Below are positions 1-8,826 of a stretch of 64,000 nucleotides of DNA, piece after piece. The position numbers were made by a program, and so were the translations under genes. The notes under the pieces are model-generated. The model did not search any database, was not told the DNA's origin, and worked only from the letters and a program-made list of their open reading frames with translations. The stretch spans positions 124,001 to 188,000 of the forward strand of contig UICE01000004.1 of NCBI GenBank assembly GCA_900471815.1. The letters are read 5' to 3'. Position 1 is the first letter of the stretch; each line of letters starts with the position of its first letter. This stretch comes from Hyphomicrobiales bacterium. GTDB lineage: Bacteria > Pseudomonadota > Alphaproteobacteria > Rhizobiales > Rhizobiaceae.

Positions 1-914
1 TGACTGCGACCGTCCCGATAACCGACATAGCAAAGCCGAAGGCCGGCAAAAGCCGGCTCACGCCCAGTTATTGGCCATTCGTCATTCCGGCATTGGTCAT
101 TGTTGGGGCGGTCATCATATTCCCCTGGGCGTTCACATTGTGGATGAGCGTCAATGAATGGCATCTTGGCGGCGAGCAAAGCTTTGTCGGAATGGCAAAT
201 TTCGTTCGCCTTGCTGGTGATACGCGGTTCTGGCAGTCAATGAGCCATACTGTGCTTTATACGGTCTTGTCGGTTGTCGCGCCGCTTTTCCTTGGCACTA
301 TCGCTGCTCTGGTTTTTGACAGCAAGCTCCCCATGCGAGGGCTCTTGCGGGGCATATTCGTCATGCCGATGATGGCGACGCCAGTGGCAGTCGCGCTGGT
401 TTGGACGATGATGTACCACCCGCAACTCGGCGTTCTCAATTATTTGTTGTCTCTTGTCGGAATAGGCCCGCAGGAATGGATCTTCAACCAGAACACGGTG
501 ATACCGTCACTCGTGCTGGTCGAAACCTGGCAGTGGACGCCTCTGGTTATGCTCATTGTTCTGGGCGGTCTTGCGGCGATGCCACGCGATCCGTTTGAGA
601 GTGCGGAGATTGATGGCGCAAATGGCTGGCAGAAGTTTCGCTATATTACGCTGCCGATGATCCTGCCATTCATGATGGTCGCCGTGATCATCCGCTCCAT
701 TGATGCTTTGAAAAGCTTCGACATCATTTTCGCCATGACGCAGGGCGGTCCGGGGACAGCCTCGGAGACCATCAACATCTATCTCTATAATGTTGCCTTT
801 GCCTATTACGACATTGGCTATGGCTCTGCGATAGCCGTCGTTTTCTTCATTGTAATCATCACCATGTCTCTCGCGCTGCTCTATCTGCGCCAGCGAACAA
901 AGTGGAATAGTTGA
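1..914 (+). CDS. Sugar ABC transporter permease (MalF/UgpA type), 5' end cut by one base
   Basis: Inner-membrane permease of a binding-protein-dependent carbohydrate importer. The frame is open from the left edge, and bases 1-2 are TG followed by in-frame ACT GCG, so the start is very probably an ATG whose A lies just outside the window; the N-terminus then reads MTATVPITD. Several hydrophobic helices are visible, and the EAA loop is present (residues DPFESAEIDGANGWQKF), the contact site for the ATPase. The end (GGPGTASETINIYLYNVAF) is typical of MalF/UgpA proteins. It is followed after 9 bp by the second permease and then the ATPase. The substrate-binding protein is not in the window and is presumably upstream. 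The substrate cannot be told from sequence. Confidence 0.9.
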   Translation, partial: TATVPITDIAKPKAGKSRLTPSYWPFVIPALVIVGAVIIFPWAFTLWMSVNEWHLGGEQSFVGMANFVRLAGDTRFWQSMSHTVLYTVLSVVAPLFLGTIAALVFDSKLPMRGLLRGIFVMPMMATPVAVALVWTMMYHPQLGVLNYLLSLVGIGPQEWIFNQNTVIPSLVLVETWQWTPLVMLIVLGGLAAMPRDPFESAEIDGANGWQKFRYITLPMILPFMMVAVIIRSIDALKSFDIIFAMTQGGPGTASETINIYLYNVAFAYYDIGYGSAIAVVFFIVIITMSLALLYLRQRTKWNS

Positions 915-923
915 GGAACGAAA

Positions 924-1748
924 ATGGCACGTCGCAATCCTTTGAAAATTCTTGGTACGGCCTTCATCGTCTTCGTGATCGTATCGCCGGCAATCTTCTT
1001 CTTCCTGTGGATGCTGTCCCTGTCGCTGAAATATGAAATCGACAATGGAGCCTATCCGCCGATCTTCATTCCGGAGCAATTTGCCTGGTCGAATTATAGC
1101 GATATTTTCGCCACCAATGATTTCCTCCATTACTTCTGGAACAGCCTATTGGTAACGGGAACAGCGACCTTGCTTGCGCTGCTTGTCGGTGTGCCTGCTG
1201 GCTATGGGATTGCACGGTTGCGTGCCGACAAATCGGCAATCGTCATCATGATTGCACGCATGACACCGGGGCTATCATACCTCATTCCGCTGTTTCTTCT
1301 GTTCCAGACACTAGGTTTGCTTGGCACCTTATGGCCGCAGATCATCATCCATCTTGTGGTGACAGTTCCGATCGTTATCTGGATCATGATCGGCTATTTC
1401 GAGACAACGCCGATGGAGCTTGAAGAGGCTGCCATGATTGATGGGGCAACCTCATGGCAGGTGTTCCGCATGGTCGCTTTGCCGATTGCCAAGCCCGGAG
1501 TGGTCGTCGCATTGATTTTGGCAGTCATCTTCTCATGGAACAATTTCGTCTTCGGCATTGTGCTGGCGAGCCGTGAAACGAGAACCTTGCCGGTGGCGGT
1601 CTATAACATGTTGTCTTTCGAGCAGGTCAGTTGGGGTCCGCTGGCGGCCGCTGCTTTTGTTGTGACGCTGCCTGTTTTGTTGCTGACAGTTTTTGCGCAA
1701 CGTCAAATTATTGCCGGTTTGACTGCCGGTGCCGTCAAGGGCGGCTAA
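924..1748 (+). CDS. Sugar ABC transporter permease (MalG/UgpE type)
   Basis: Second inner-membrane subunit of the carbohydrate importer, 274 residues, the usual MalG-family length. About six hydrophobic helices are visible, and the EAA motif appears as TPMELEEAAMIDGATSWQVF before the last helices. The ATG at 924 is preceded by GAGGAACG, and the gene starts 9 bp after the first permease, so the two are cotranscribed. It pairs with the preceding MalF-type subunit and with the ATPase that follows. The substrate is not evident. Confidence 0.92.
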   Translation: MARRNPLKILGTAFIVFVIVSPAIFFFLWMLSLSLKYEIDNGAYPPIFIPEQFAWSNYSDIFATNDFLHYFWNSLLVTGTATLLALLVGVPAGYGIARLRADKSAIVIMIARMTPGLSYLIPLFLLFQTLGLLGTLWPQIIIHLVVTVPIVIWIMIGYFETTPMELEEAAMIDGATSWQVFRMVALPIAKPGVVVALILAVIFSWNNFVFGIVLASRETRTLPVAVYNMLSFEQVSWGPLAAAAFVVTLPVLLLTVFAQRQIIAGLTAGAVKGG

Positions 1749-1769
1749 CACATGCGAACGGAGTATTAA

Positions 1770-2840
1770 ATGGCCACGGTTTCGATCAGGGACGTTAAAA
1801 AAACCTATGGCAGCGTCGACGTTATGCACGGCGTTTCGGTTGATATTGATGATGGCGAATTCGTCATTCTGGTCGGCCCGTCAGGATGCGGTAAATCGAC
1901 ATTGCTGCGGATGATTGCAGGACTGGAAGAAATCACCAGTGGTGAGATTTCCATAGGCTCGCGTGTGGTCAATGATCTGCCTGCAAAAGAGCGGGATATC
2001 GCAATGGTCTTTCAGAATTATGCGCTTTATCCGCATATGACCGTTGCTGATAATATGGGCTTCGCGCTGATGCTGAAAAAGGCCCCTAAAGAAGAGAAAG
2101 CCAGCCGTGTCGGACGTGCTGCCGAGATCTTGGGGCTCGAAAAGCTGCTGGACCGCTTTCCACGGCAGCTTTCCGGTGGTCAGCGCCAGCGTGTTGCCAT
2201 GGGCCGCGCTATTGTACGCGATCCGCAGGTATTCCTTTTCGACGAACCCCTGTCCAATCTCGATGCAAAGCTGCGCGTTCAAATGCGTAGTGAAATCAAG
2301 GGTCTGCATCAACGTCTGGGAACGACCATCGTCTATGTGACACATGACCAGATCGAAGCCATGACAATGGCTGACAAGATTGTCGTGATGAAGGATGGGC
2401 TGGTCGAGCAGGTAGGAACACCGCTGGATCTTTACGACTATCCGGCCAATCTGTTCGTTGCCGGTTTCATAGGTTCTCCTGCCATGAACTTCATCAAGGG
2501 CAACGTGAAAGCCGGTATTTTCGTCACTCCGGATGGTATCGAATTGCCTTTGCCGGGCGGCATTTCACCCACCACCGAAAATTCGGCAATCTATGGTATC
2601 CGGCCAGAACATATGAAGATTGCTGAGAACGGCATAAAGATCGACGTCGAGGTAGTCGAGCCAACGGGTTCGGAGATTATGGTCGTTGGCAAACTTGGCG
2701 ATCAGGAAATTTCCTGTCTCTTCCGGGATCGTTTGTCGATAAAGCCGGGCGACACTATTCAAGTGGCAATTGATCCGAAAACCAGCCATTTGTTTGACGC
2801 GGCGAACGGCAAGAGAATGGAAAATAGTCGGAAGAATTAA
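1770..2840 (+). CDS. Sugar ABC transporter ATP-binding protein (MalK/UgpC family)
   Basis: Cytoplasmic ATPase that powers the importer, 356 residues. It has Walker A GPSGCGKST, signature LSGGQRQRVAMGR, Walker B VFLFDEPLSNLD and the H-loop VTHDQIEAMT. After about residue 235 comes a C-terminal OB/TOBE-like extension, typical of the MalK/UgpC branch, where substrate specificity is low and regulators can dock. The ATG at 1770 follows ACGGAG. The gene is last in the operon and ends just before a strong bidirectional hairpin at 2850-2878. Confidence 0.93.
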   Translation: MATVSIRDVKKTYGSVDVMHGVSVDIDDGEFVILVGPSGCGKSTLLRMIAGLEEITSGEISIGSRVVNDLPAKERDIAMVFQNYALYPHMTVADNMGFALMLKKAPKEEKASRVGRAAEILGLEKLLDRFPRQLSGGQRQRVAMGRAIVRDPQVFLFDEPLSNLDAKLRVQMRSEIKGLHQRLGTTIVYVTHDQIEAMTMADKIVVMKDGLVEQVGTPLDLYDYPANLFVAGFIGSPAMNFIKGNVKAGIFVTPDGIELPLPGGISPTTENSAIYGIRPEHMKIAENGIKIDVEVVEPTGSEIMVVGKLGDQEISCLFRDRLSIKPGDTIQVAIDPKTSHLFDAANGKRMENSRKN

Positions 2841-2849
2841 GCATCATAA

Positions 2850-2878
2850 CTCTATCAGGCCGTTGCGGCCTGATAGAG
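2850..2878. terminator. Bidirectional terminator hairpin
   Basis: A perfect 12-bp stem, CTCTATCAGGCC paired with GGCCTGATAGAG, closes a 5-base loop. It lies between the convergent ends of the ABC operon (2840) and matC (2893), followed by ATTATATT on the plus side. Confidence 0.85.
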
Positions 2879-2892
2879 CATTATATTACGCG

Positions 2893-4245
2893 TTACACAG
2901 CGCCAGGAACGACGAGAACGAGCCAGGCGATCACAGGGCCGATAATGGCAATGAGCGCGCTGTAGATCAGAAGTTTACGCAGAACATTTTCACGCTCGGC
3001 CTCTGGAGCATTGGCTACGACCAGAGCGCCATTTGTTGAAAATGGACTCGTATCCACAATCGTCGTCGAGATCGCGATTGCCGCAACCACGCCAATGGCG
3101 CTGATCTGACCTTGCATCAAAAATGGCACAGCCAGCGGAATGATGGCGCCAAGCAGGGCTGTTGAGGACGCAAAGGCGGAGACGATTGCGCCCGTAAAGC
3201 ACAATAATAGCGCTGCGAGAAGCGGCATGCCTAAGCTCGAAATGCCTGACGCAACGTAATCCACCGTCCCCGCCTTTTGAAGCACCCCGACATAGGTGAT
3301 GATACCTGCGATCAACAGCACCGTTGACCAGCTCACTTTATCAATCGCAGCTTTTTGCGTCTTCGGTGATAACAGAGCCAAGGCAACCGCCACAGTCATT
3401 GCGACCAGTCCAACATTGAATTTGAAGACAAGAGCGCCGATGGCGAGAGCTGTCAGACCCACCAGTGTCATAAGGCGCTCGCTTGTGAGGCCTTCGCTTG
3501 ACGGAATATGTGCACCGGAAGGCGAAACATCACTGCGGTGATAGGCAGGAGAAGCAGGCGTGCCGCCATGGCCAACAATGGCGCGTGATACGCCGGCTGT
3601 ATGTGTATCAGGATCTGGCCCTGTAGCCGTTGCATGTTCACGCAGGCTTTTCCAACCACCAAAGACAAAGAAGACGACAACGGCAATCGCCAGGTTGAAA
3701 AACAGACTGGACAGGAACAACGAGGTTGGACCATAGGGCAAGCCAGCCTTTTCAACGATCTGATTGGTTATGCCGCCATAGACGCTGATGGGAGAAAATC
3801 CACCTCCCTGCGCGCCATGAATGACCATCAATCCCATCATGACCGGACTGATGCGGTATTGCGTGGCAAAGCGCAAAGCGACTGGCGCAAGAATGGCTAC
3901 CGCCGCCGGTCCGAGTGCTCCAAACCCGGTGATGATCGCAGCGACCAGGAACATCACCCACGGTATCAGCGCCATATGTCCACGCACCATGCGGACGGCC
4001 TGCTCGACCAGCCAATCTATGGTTCCGTTGTTCTGGGCAATGGCAAACAGATAGGTGATGCCCACAAGCGTGAGAAACAAATCGCTCGGAAAGCCTGCAA
4101 AGATGTCATTGGGAGTCATCCCCATGATCAGCGAGCCTACGATAAATGCGGCGGCAAAGGCCAGCGCGCCCATATTGATCGGCAATATCGTTGCAATAAC
4201 GAACATCCCGACCAGGACAAGAATAGATAGAATCTCAATGTTCAC
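2893..4245 (-). CDS. matC: Malonate/dicarboxylate carrier MatC
   Basis: Integral membrane transporter, 450 residues, about 11-12 hydrophobic segments. The N-terminal half has the MatC-family features: an initial MNIEILSILVLVGMFVIATI helix and the GAQGGGFSPISVYG stretch near residue 150. The second half is a mirror set of helices after a polar, His/Ser-rich linker (about residues 205-255). The start is GTG at 4245, chosen because GGAGGAT lies 8 bases upstream. It is the last gene of the matA-matB-matC order known from Rhizobium trifolii, where MatC is assigned malonate uptake. A 146-bp gap carrying a palindromic repeat separates it from matB. Malonate as substrate is inferred from context. Confidence 0.88.
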   Translation of the reverse strand: MNIEILSILVLVGMFVIATILPINMGALAFAAAFIVGSLIMGMTPNDIFAGFPSDLFLTLVGITYLFAIAQNNGTIDWLVEQAVRMVRGHMALIPWVMFLVAAIITGFGALGPAAVAILAPVALRFATQYRISPVMMGLMVIHGAQGGGFSPISVYGGITNQIVEKAGLPYGPTSLFLSSLFFNLAIAVVVFFVFGGWKSLREHATATGPDPDTHTAGVSRAIVGHGGTPASPAYHRSDVSPSGAHIPSSEGLTSERLMTLVGLTALAIGALVFKFNVGLVAMTVAVALALLSPKTQKAAIDKVSWSTVLLIAGIITYVGVLQKAGTVDYVASGISSLGMPLLAALLLCFTGAIVSAFASSTALLGAIIPLAVPFLMQGQISAIGVVAAIAISTTIVDTSPFSTNGALVVANAPEAERENVLRKLLIYSALIAIIGPVIAWLVLVVPGAV

Positions 4246-4328
4246 AGCAATATCCTCCCTCTATGACGCACCGCTGGTGAGCCATATTTTCATCGTTGTT
4301 TTGGCGTGAGCTCCCCCCGACGCCTTTG

Positions 4329-4383
4329 AGTCAATTCCCGGAAAAGTTTCAGCGGTTTTCCAGGCGGAATTGCATAAAATAAC
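4329..4383. repeat. Rhizobiales-type interspersed palindrome, copy 1
   Basis: The element contains CCGGAAAAGTTTCAGCGGTTTTCC followed by GGCGGAATTGC in the matB-matC gap; the longest exact parts shared with the copy at 18683 are GGAAAAG and CAGCGGTTTTCC. Its arms can pair as a hairpin. Elements of this type are widespread in Rhizobiales intergenic DNA. Confidence 0.7.
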
Positions 4384-4391
4384 TAGGTCAA

Positions 4392-5918
4392 TCAGGCATT
4401 GGTCCGAGCCGCATAGAGATCGCTATATTGCTCGCGCAGAATATTCTTTTGTACTTTGCCCATGGTATTGCGCGGTAGATCCTCGACAAAGATGATCTGC
4501 TTTGGCTGCTTGTAACGGGCAAGGCGATCCTTCAGGGCATCAAAGATTGTTTGCTCGTCAATCGTGGCGTTCGCGCGTTTGACGACAATGGCCGTCACAC
4601 CTTCGCCGAAGTCTGGATGAGCTATGCCGATAACCGCGCTTTCAACGACGCCGGGAAGCATATCAATCTCGCTCTCGACCTCCTTTGGATAGATATTATA
4701 TCCGCCCGAAATCACGAGATCTTTGCCGCGGCCAACAATATGAACATATCCCTCAGGATCGATCTTGCCCAAATCGCCCGTGATGAAGAAACCATCATCG
4801 CGGAATTCTGACTTGGTCTTTTCCGGCATGCGCCAATAGCCTTTAAAAACATTGGGGCCTTTGACTTCGATCATGCCCGTCTCATCCTGGCCAAGCGGCA
4901 CTCCAGTTTCCGGATCGGTAACCCTTATGCTCACGCCCGGGAGCGGGAAGCCAACGGTTCCGGCTATCCTCTTCCCATCATAGGGATTTGACGTGTTCAT
5001 ATTTGTCTCCGTCATTCCATAACGCTCAAGGATGGCTTGACCCGTTCGTTCCTGAAAGGCGCGATGCGTGTCAGCCAAAAGCGGGGCAGAACCGGAAATG
5101 AAAAGTCGCATGCCCGCCACCGCGTCGCGGGTCAATCCTTCATTTTGCAGCAGCCGAACATAAAAGGTTGGAACGCCCATCATGGTTGTGGCGCGGGGCA
5201 TCAGGGACAGGACTTGCGCCGGGTCGAATTTTGGCAGCAGGAACATTGATGCGCCGGAAGTGAGGGTAACGTTGGTGGCAACAAAGAGCCCGTGTGTGTG
5301 AAAAATGGGCAATGCGTGGATTAGCCGGTCCTGTGGCGTAAAGCGCCAGAACGAACGCAAGGACAGAGCATTCGACAGCAAATTATCATGGGTCAGCATC
5401 GCCCCCTTGGAGCGTCCTGTGGTGCCTGATGTGTAGAGAATAGCGGCGAGATCGTCGGGGCCCCTTGTTGCATCGATGAAGTCTTCCGGTTCATCTTTTG
5501 CAAGCTCAATCAGCGAGCCCTTGCCGTTTTCATCAAGAGTTTCGACCAGTGCATCATATTTTGAAGTAATCGCGGCTATCCCGTCGGCGGCTTTGGGTGA
5601 AACGACGACAAGGCGAGGTTCCGCATCACCGATGAAATAGTCCAATTCCGCCAATGTATAAGCGGTGTTGAGCGGCAAATAGACCGCGCCGCAGCGAATG
5701 CAGGCCAGATAGAGCATCAAGGCTTCGGCGCTCTTCTCCACCTGAACAGCAACCCGGTCCCCGGGACGCACACCAAGCGTATCAATGGCACCGGCAATCT
5801 TTCCAGACCACAACAGCATATCGCCATACGTCCAGCACCGGCCATTTTCCGTTTCAATGAAAATAGCGTCTTCGCTTGTGATCGTTCCGCGTATGGCATC
5901 GAATAGATGATTGCTCAT
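4392..5918 (-). CDS. matB: Malonyl-CoA synthetase MatB
   Basis: Cytoplasmic acyl-adenylate-forming enzyme that makes malonyl-CoA from malonate, CoA and ATP. It is 508 residues, close to the rhizobial MatB length. The P-loop-like AMP-binding motif is ILYTSGTTGRSKGAMLTH (about 166-183). The adenylation core ERYGMTETNMNTSNPYDGKR and the hinge GDLGKIDPEGYVHIVGRGKD are present. The C-terminal catalytic lysine lies in NTMGKVQKNILREQY. The ATG at 5918 follows AAGGAACTGAG. It lies 24 bp downstream of matA, so the decarboxylase and synthetase are cotranscribed, giving malonate to malonyl-CoA to acetyl-CoA. Confidence 0.93.
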   Translation of the reverse strand: MSNHLFDAIRGTITSEDAIFIETENGRCWTYGDMLLWSGKIAGAIDTLGVRPGDRVAVQVEKSAEALMLYLACIRCGAVYLPLNTAYTLAELDYFIGDAEPRLVVVSPKAADGIAAITSKYDALVETLDENGKGSLIELAKDEPEDFIDATRGPDDLAAILYTSGTTGRSKGAMLTHDNLLSNALSLRSFWRFTPQDRLIHALPIFHTHGLFVATNVTLTSGASMFLLPKFDPAQVLSLMPRATTMMGVPTFYVRLLQNEGLTRDAVAGMRLFISGSAPLLADTHRAFQERTGQAILERYGMTETNMNTSNPYDGKRIAGTVGFPLPGVSIRVTDPETGVPLGQDETGMIEVKGPNVFKGYWRMPEKTKSEFRDDGFFITGDLGKIDPEGYVHIVGRGKDLVISGGYNIYPKEVESEIDMLPGVVESAVIGIAHPDFGEGVTAIVVKRANATIDEQTIFDALKDRLARYKQPKQIIFVEDLPRNTMGKVQKNILREQYSDLYAARTNA

Positions 5919-5942
5919 GCACTCAGTTCCTTGCTGGCTTGT

Positions 5943-7340
5943 TCATTTTGGATTTGTGCCACTTTTGGCTGGAGCGGAGTTCTTTGCCGGTTTGTCGTGG
6001 CGCAGCAGTTTGCGTATGGGCGGTGCTGATACAATCTCATTGCGCTGGGCAAATGCCTCGTGATTGGCTTCAATATCATCAAGCTTGTAGAGATAATTGA
6101 CCATGAGTCCGTATGCTTGCCGCATTGCCCGATCAGAGCGGTCAGCCAGGAAGTTTATTCGTTCCAGCCGTGCGCCATTGCCAAGATGAAAACGCGACAC
6201 AGGGTCGAGAGGCCGCCCATCTGGCGTCTTGGCGTTTAAGAAATACCGTGCCGCAAGTGGCAGCAAAATCTCTTTGGCAGCTGTTTCAAGCACTGGGTCA
6301 TTCGCCCAGCCTGGCTCGTCCAGTATCTCAAGGGCTTTTTTATCTTCGGTCGTCAGTAATTCGGAGTGCTCGGATTGTTTTTCCTTTGACAGCCAGTTTG
6401 CAAATCCCGGCACTGGCGAGAGGGTGACAAAGGTGTCAAGGTTCGGGAAGTCGCGGCGTAAATCTTCAACCACCTGCTTGATCAGGAAATTCCCGAAGGA
6501 AATTCCCCGCAATCCAACCTGACAATTGGATATGGAATAGAAAACAGCGGTTTTCGCATCCTGCGCCGGGATAGGTGCGCGCGTTTCATCAAGAACGTCA
6601 GATATCGCCTCAGGGATGGTCTTTGTCAGAGCTACTTCGACGAAGATCAAAGGATCATCGGAAAGTTGCGGGTGAAAGAACGCAAAACATCTGCGATCGG
6701 CAGGAGCCAGGCGTCGACGCAGTTCATCCCAGTCGCCGATCTCGTGCACCGCTTCATAACGGATGATTTTCTCAAGGATGTGGGCAGGCGTTGACCAATC
6801 AATGGGCCGCAAAATCAGGAAGCCACGATTAAACCATGACGCGAATAGATGGGAAAAATCGGCGTCGACTGCCTCTAGTTCGGGAGTTTTGACCTTGAGG
6901 GCCAGCAGGCATTCGCGCATGTTGACGAGTGTGGAAATACCATTAGGCGCGAGATTGAGACGGCGTATCAGCTCTTGTCTGCGAGGCTCGGCGGCCTGAT
7001 GCAATTCCAGCACAGCGCGTGGCGTGCGGTCTGTCTGGTAGGTTTGAATTGCCGCGTCGAGCTTCGTTTCATCCGGGCCGAACTTTTCGAAAAGCAGCAG
7101 CATGAAATCGCGCTGCCCCTTTTCATCCAGTCGTGACCAATGTTGGAGAATTTGCGCGGCCAGTGCCATGCCCGAGGCTTCACCCCGGCTTGTGAGAAGC
7201 AATTCGCAGAGACGATCAATATTGGACGATCCGGAAATTAATGGCGTGCGGGGTCCAAAGGACAATAATTTGCGACCCCGATCGGTTATGGTTTGCAGCA
7301 TGTCGCTAAAAAAGGATGTGCCACTCATTGGAATTTCCAT
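5943..7340 (-). CDS. matA: Malonyl-CoA decarboxylase MatA
   Basis: Converts malonyl-CoA to acetyl-CoA and CO2. The 465-residue protein matches the bacterial malonyl-CoA decarboxylase family: an N-terminal helical part (about 1-180) and a C-terminal acetyltransferase-like catalytic part with FYSISNCQVGLRGISFGNFL and the TLSPVPGFANWL segment that holds the active-site serine region. An ATG at 7340 is used here, with AGGACA upstream; an ATG four codons later (7328) is also possible. It is first in the matABC operon and divergent from matR. No mitochondrial or peroxisomal-type extension exists, as expected for bacteria. Confidence 0.93.
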   Translation of the reverse strand: MEIPMSGTSFFSDMLQTITDRGRKLLSFGPRTPLISGSSNIDRLCELLLTSRGEASGMALAAQILQHWSRLDEKGQRDFMLLLFEKFGPDETKLDAAIQTYQTDRTPRAVLELHQAAEPRRQELIRRLNLAPNGISTLVNMRECLLALKVKTPELEAVDADFSHLFASWFNRGFLILRPIDWSTPAHILEKIIRYEAVHEIGDWDELRRRLAPADRRCFAFFHPQLSDDPLIFVEVALTKTIPEAISDVLDETRAPIPAQDAKTAVFYSISNCQVGLRGISFGNFLIKQVVEDLRRDFPNLDTFVTLSPVPGFANWLSKEKQSEHSELLTTEDKKALEILDEPGWANDPVLETAAKEILLPLAARYFLNAKTPDGRPLDPVSRFHLGNGARLERINFLADRSDRAMRQAYGLMVNYLYKLDDIEANHEAFAQRNEIVSAPPIRKLLRHDKPAKNSAPAKSGTNPK

Positions 7341-7452
7341 TGATCGGATTTGTCCTGTTGCAACTCAGATGATCGCATTTGCGTTGCCATCCTTGGCGAT
7401 GAAGATCGTTTATTTTCATCTCATTGGCGCGGTGTTATATATAAACCTATCG

Positions 7453-7489
7453 ATCTTGTATGAGATGTCAATGTTTTTGTATACAAGAT
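7453..7489. promoter_or_regulatory. Probable MatR operator between matA and matR
   Basis: The matA-matR gap holds TTTTGTA/TACAAGA (7475-7488), with the core palindrome TTGTATACAA at 7477-7486. An extra half-site TCTTGTA lies at 7454-7460. From memory, the operator described for rhizobial MatR is TCTTGTA/TACACGA, which this closely matches. FCD-type GntR regulators typically bind TGTATACA-like sites. Binding here is inferred. Confidence 0.75.
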
Positions 7490-7517
7490 AGCAATTGTTG
7501 CATTTTAAGGGGCGGGC

Positions 7518-8183
7518 ATGGCCGAAAACATTGTGCAGGGGCTAAGAGATGAGATCGAAAATGGAATTGTAACCAACCAGTACTCGCCGGGTGAGAGGCT
7601 GGATGAAATGCAACTGGCCAAGCGTTTTGGCGTATCCAGAACTCCCGTGCGGGAGGCGTTGATGCAATTGAGCGCCATTGGTTTGATTGAGATCAGGGCA
7701 CGCCGCGGCGCTGTTGTCATTGATCCTGCTCCCCACCGCATTTACGAAATGTTCGAGGTTATGGCGGAACTGGAAGGTATGGCAGGGTCTCTCGCCGCAC
7801 GTCGTCACACGGATGCGGATCGCGAGGAATTGCTGGCCGCTCATGCCAAATGCGAACGATCAGCCAATGCAGAAGACAGCGATACCTATTACTACGACAA
7901 TGAGCTTTTTCATCACGCCGTTTACGCGGCCAGTCATAGCGGTTTTCTGATTGAGCAATGCACGGCGCTTCATCGCCGTCTGCGTCCTTATCGCCGTCTG
8001 CAGTTGCGGGTTCGTAACCGCATGAAGACTTCCTTTAGTGAGCACTCAGCTATCGTGGAGGCGATCTTGTCGGGCGAGCCGGAAGTCGCGCGCAACCTTC
8101 TACGTCAGCATATTGCCGTGCAGGGCGATCGTTTCAGCGATCTTGTTGCAACACTTGCTCAACGTGGCGCGGAACGGCAATAG
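7518..8183 (+). CDS. matR: GntR/FCD-family regulator of malonate use, MatR
   Basis: DNA-binding regulator of 221 residues. The N-terminal GntR winged helix (about 1-75) contains YSPGERLDEMQLAKRFGVSRTPVREAL, the classic recognition helix. The rest is an all-helical FCD ligand domain with the metal/ligand residues D and H in DNELFHHAVYAASH (about 122-135) and a later ARNLLRQHI histidine. The ATG at 7518 is preceded by AAGGGGCGG. It is transcribed divergently from matABC across a GntR-type operator, the arrangement of known mat loci. The ligand is presumably malonate or malonyl-CoA. Confidence 0.9.
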   Translation: MAENIVQGLRDEIENGIVTNQYSPGERLDEMQLAKRFGVSRTPVREALMQLSAIGLIEIRARRGAVVIDPAPHRIYEMFEVMAELEGMAGSLAARRHTDADREELLAAHAKCERSANAEDSDTYYYDNELFHHAVYAASHSGFLIEQCTALHRRLRPYRRLQLRVRNRMKTSFSEHSAIVEAILSGEPEVARNLLRQHIAVQGDRFSDLVATLAQRGAERQ

Positions 8184-8192
8184 TTTGAGGCG

Positions 8193-8522
8193 TTAAGCTT
8201 CAGAACCCGATTTTGCCGAAAGTTCAGCTGCAACCTTCAGCACCAGTTCTTCAGGAATCGCAACTGTAATATCCTCAACGTCATCGACAGTCTCCGTATC
8301 GGCGATCCGAATTGGGTTATGCGTTCGAGACAGCGTTGTGATCAGTAGGCGGGGGATTGCGGGAATCAAGTACCGCTTGACGCATTCGACCAGTACGGCG
8401 CGCTTGTCTGGCGCGAACTTGCCCAGCTTTTCCTGCAAGAGATGGCCGAACATATTGCCATCGGCAAATCCCCGCTTGCTGGCGAGGTCGAAAGCGTGAA
8501 GTCTGTATTCAATGTAAGTCAT
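8193..8522 (-). CDS. Conserved small protein of unknown function
   Basis: A 109-residue protein with no recognised domain. The ATG at 8522 (MTYIEYRLHAFDL) is preferred over an upstream TTG because AAGGA lies 7 bases before it. The sequence is soluble-looking, with a central basic stretch (FAPDKRAVLVECVKRYLIP) and an acidic TETVDDVEDI segment. It converges with matR, with 9 bp between stop codons. Codon use looks like that of its neighbours and it is probably a real gene, but no function can be assigned. Confidence 0.6.
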   Translation of the reverse strand: MTYIEYRLHAFDLASKRGFADGNMFGHLLQEKLGKFAPDKRAVLVECVKRYLIPAIPRLLITTLSRTHNPIRIADTETVDDVEDITVAIPEELVLKVAAELSAKSGSEA

Positions 8523-8574
8523 TGGATTTTCCTTCAAAACTTTTCTTTAGCTACCATGGCATAAAGCCATGACC

Positions 8575-8826
8575 TTAATGAGACGGATGCGCGTGATTTT
8601 TGAGAATCCGAAAATAATGTTCCGCGTGCTGATAAAAATTCTCTGCGTCCACGAGATTTCCCGAGCGCGCCGCGGCCTGAGCCTGGCTGAGATAGCTTTC
8701 ATAACTCAGCTTTGGGCTTTGATTATGGGAGCTTTGGTTGCGGGGGAGAGGCACCTGCGAACGGCGCTTGCCCGGTGATTTGGTTGAGTTCTTGTCGATT
8801 TTATTGCTGAGCCGTTTGCGGCCCAC
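8575..8826 (-). CDS. Short DUF4167-like protein
   Basis: An 83-residue, very basic protein. The N-terminal half is rich in K, R, S, N and Q. The C-terminal half (SYESYLSQAQAAARSGNLVD, then AENFYQHAEHYFRIL) resembles the conserved end of DUF4167 proteins, which are usually much longer with a disordered tail. The only start available is GTG at 8826, and its AGGA lies too close (0-1 base) to act as a normal ribosome-binding site, so expression is uncertain. It could be a shortened paralogue or decaying copy of the family. Confidence 0.5.
   Translation of the reverse strand: MGRKRLSNKIDKNSTKSPGKRRSQVPLPRNQSSHNQSPKLSYESYLSQAQAAARSGNLVDAENFYQHAEHYFRILKNHAHPSH

Noticed and set aside
507-1130. 207-codon minus-strand frame
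   Set aside because: It is antisense to two clear permease genes and reads as low-complexity charged sequence, a shadow.
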